NCBI GenBank assembly: GCA_039923455.1
Contig: JBDTCS010000222.1
Span: forward strand, 1 to 24,773
Origin: JBDTCS01 sp039923455
GTDB lineage: Bacteria > Bacteroidota > Ignavibacteria > Palsa-1295
DNA: 24,773 nucleotides
Direction of reading: 5' to 3'
The notes beneath the pieces are model-generated. The model was given only the letters and a program-made list of their open reading frames with translations. It was not told the DNA's origin and did not search any database. A program made the position numbers and the translations under genes. The first letter of the stretch is position 1; every line of letters starts with the position of its first letter. Below are positions 24,244-24,773 of this stretch, piece after piece.

Positions 24244-24773
24244 ATGAAGTCAAAACTAAATCTCTCGCTCGCTCTCATTTTGGTTTTTCTGGGGATCTCC
24301 AGTTGCACGAGTCAGCCGGTGGATATCACTCCTCCTGCTGTTTCGGGAAAAGCGTTGATCTATGAATTCGATGCCGCAAATCTTCGGCACCTCCGAACGG
24401 GTGAGTATTATATGTTGTGGCTCAAGAGTGATACGAGTAGCGCTTGGAAGCGAGCGGCAGTTTTTCCGGAGACGAGTTTACGCCAAGGCGATTCAACTAC
24501 GATCATTCGCTCGATCTCTTTTACACCGCGATCGGCGGTGGTGTATAGTGCACTTGTATCGGTTGAGATTGACACTAACTCTTCGGTGCCGACAACCTCA
24601 CTGATTTCATCAAGTGTCCCCCTCAATACAACGCAGAAGAGCTTTCAATTGACAACCGTCGGGGGATCGGGAGTTGGGGGGTTCAATGCGCTTTCGGGAG
24701 TCGCGACGTTTACAACTAAGTCAGTCGATACAACACGTGCGCAGCATGAGTTTTATTTGATGACACTTTTAGG
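24244..24773 (+). CDS. Putative lipoprotein, 3' end outside window
   Basis: An open frame runs from ATG 24244 to the last base, at least 176 codons without a stop. It begins MKSKLNLSLALIL with a lipobox-like I-S-S-C (Cys21), so the product is likely a lipidated envelope protein. The visible mature part is rich in Ser and Thr with beta-type stretches (EYYMLWLKSDTSSAWKRAAVF, RSISFTPRSAVVYSALVSVEI, GGFNALSGVATFTTKS). It suggests a secreted sandwich or fibronectin-like protein, but I do not recognise a family. It follows the AtuA-C-like gene after 18 bases. Minus-strand and other-frame ORFs here are shadows. Confidence 0.75.
   Translation, partial: MKSKLNLSLALILVFLGISSCTSQPVDITPPAVSGKALIYEFDAANLRHLRTGEYYMLWLKSDTSSAWKRAAVFPETSLRQGDSTTIIRSISFTPRSAVVYSALVSVEIDTNSSVPTTSLISSSVPLNTTQKSFQLTTVGGSGVGGFNALSGVATFTTKSVDTTRAQHEFYLMTLL

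Noticed and set aside
1..24773. Very frequent GATCG / TCGA words across the window
   Set aside because: They fall mostly in Asp, Ile, Arg, Ser and Glu codons and look like codon preference rather than a dispersed signal; a count against a codon-shuffled control would be needed.

Overview
The window looks like chromosomal core DNA from a Gram-negative bacterium of the Bacteroidota / Chlorobiota / Ignavibacteriota / Kapabacteria side of the tree. This placement is inferred, not proven. It rests on four things: a RecQ whose zinc-binding motif sits at the extreme C-terminus, as I recall from Bacteroidota RecQ proteins; a DUF4783-like protein; mostly weak Shine-Dalgarno sequences; and two intergenic TATTTTTG boxes that fit the Bacteroidota -7 consensus TAnnTTTG. 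Several lipoproteins and an outer-membrane barrel confirm a didermic cell. CyaY fits an iron-sulfur-using, probably oxygen-exposed lifestyle. I see no IS element, phage gene, CRISPR array, tRNA or rRNA.

Layout. 1-1154 (+): the C-terminal part of a GH3 beta-N-acetylhexosaminidase, overlapped by a lipoprotein gene. 1262-1474 (-): a tiny secreted His/Lys-rich protein with its own terminator. 1551-4357 (+): a possible 39-codon upstream ORF, then a RocA-type delta-1-pyrroline-5-carboxylate dehydrogenase with a lysine-rich tail, then an orphan 2-oxoacid dehydrogenase E1-beta subunit. 7821-4354 (-): uvrA then cyaY, the latter meeting E1-beta tail to tail with overlapping stop codons. 8025-10369 (+): pyrB and pyrC. 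10518-11075 (+): a DUF4783-like protein. 11222-15541 (+): a very large NtrY-like sensor histidine kinase. 17610-15577 (-): an RlmI-type rRNA methyltransferase, then an outer-membrane barrel protein. 17815-23626 (+): a compact run of lipoprotein, purM, recQ, exported PIG-L deacetylase and APC permease. 23722-24773 (+): an AtuA-C-like protein with a histone-H1-like lysine/alanine tail, then a lipoprotein cut by the window end.

How the genes fit together. pyrB and pyrC encode steps 2 and 3 of pyrimidine synthesis, and purM a late purine step. uvrA and recQ are DNA repair genes. RocA and the E1-beta subunit suggest amino-acid catabolism feeding central metabolism. The histidine kinase, barrel protein, lipoproteins, GH3 enzyme and PIG-L enzyme act at the envelope.

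Most genes are ordinary housekeeping genes, and I do not see a complete new defence or secretion system. The most distinctive signal is that unrelated soluble proteins (RocA, the AtuA-C-like protein and, more weakly, UvrA) carry terminal lysine/alanine-rich extensions that their families normally lack. Next in interest are the small His/Lys-rich exported protein, the strong-SD mini-ORF in front of rocA, the roughly 1,440-residue histidine kinase without a nearby regulator, and the E1-beta gene paired with rocA instead of an E1-alpha gene.
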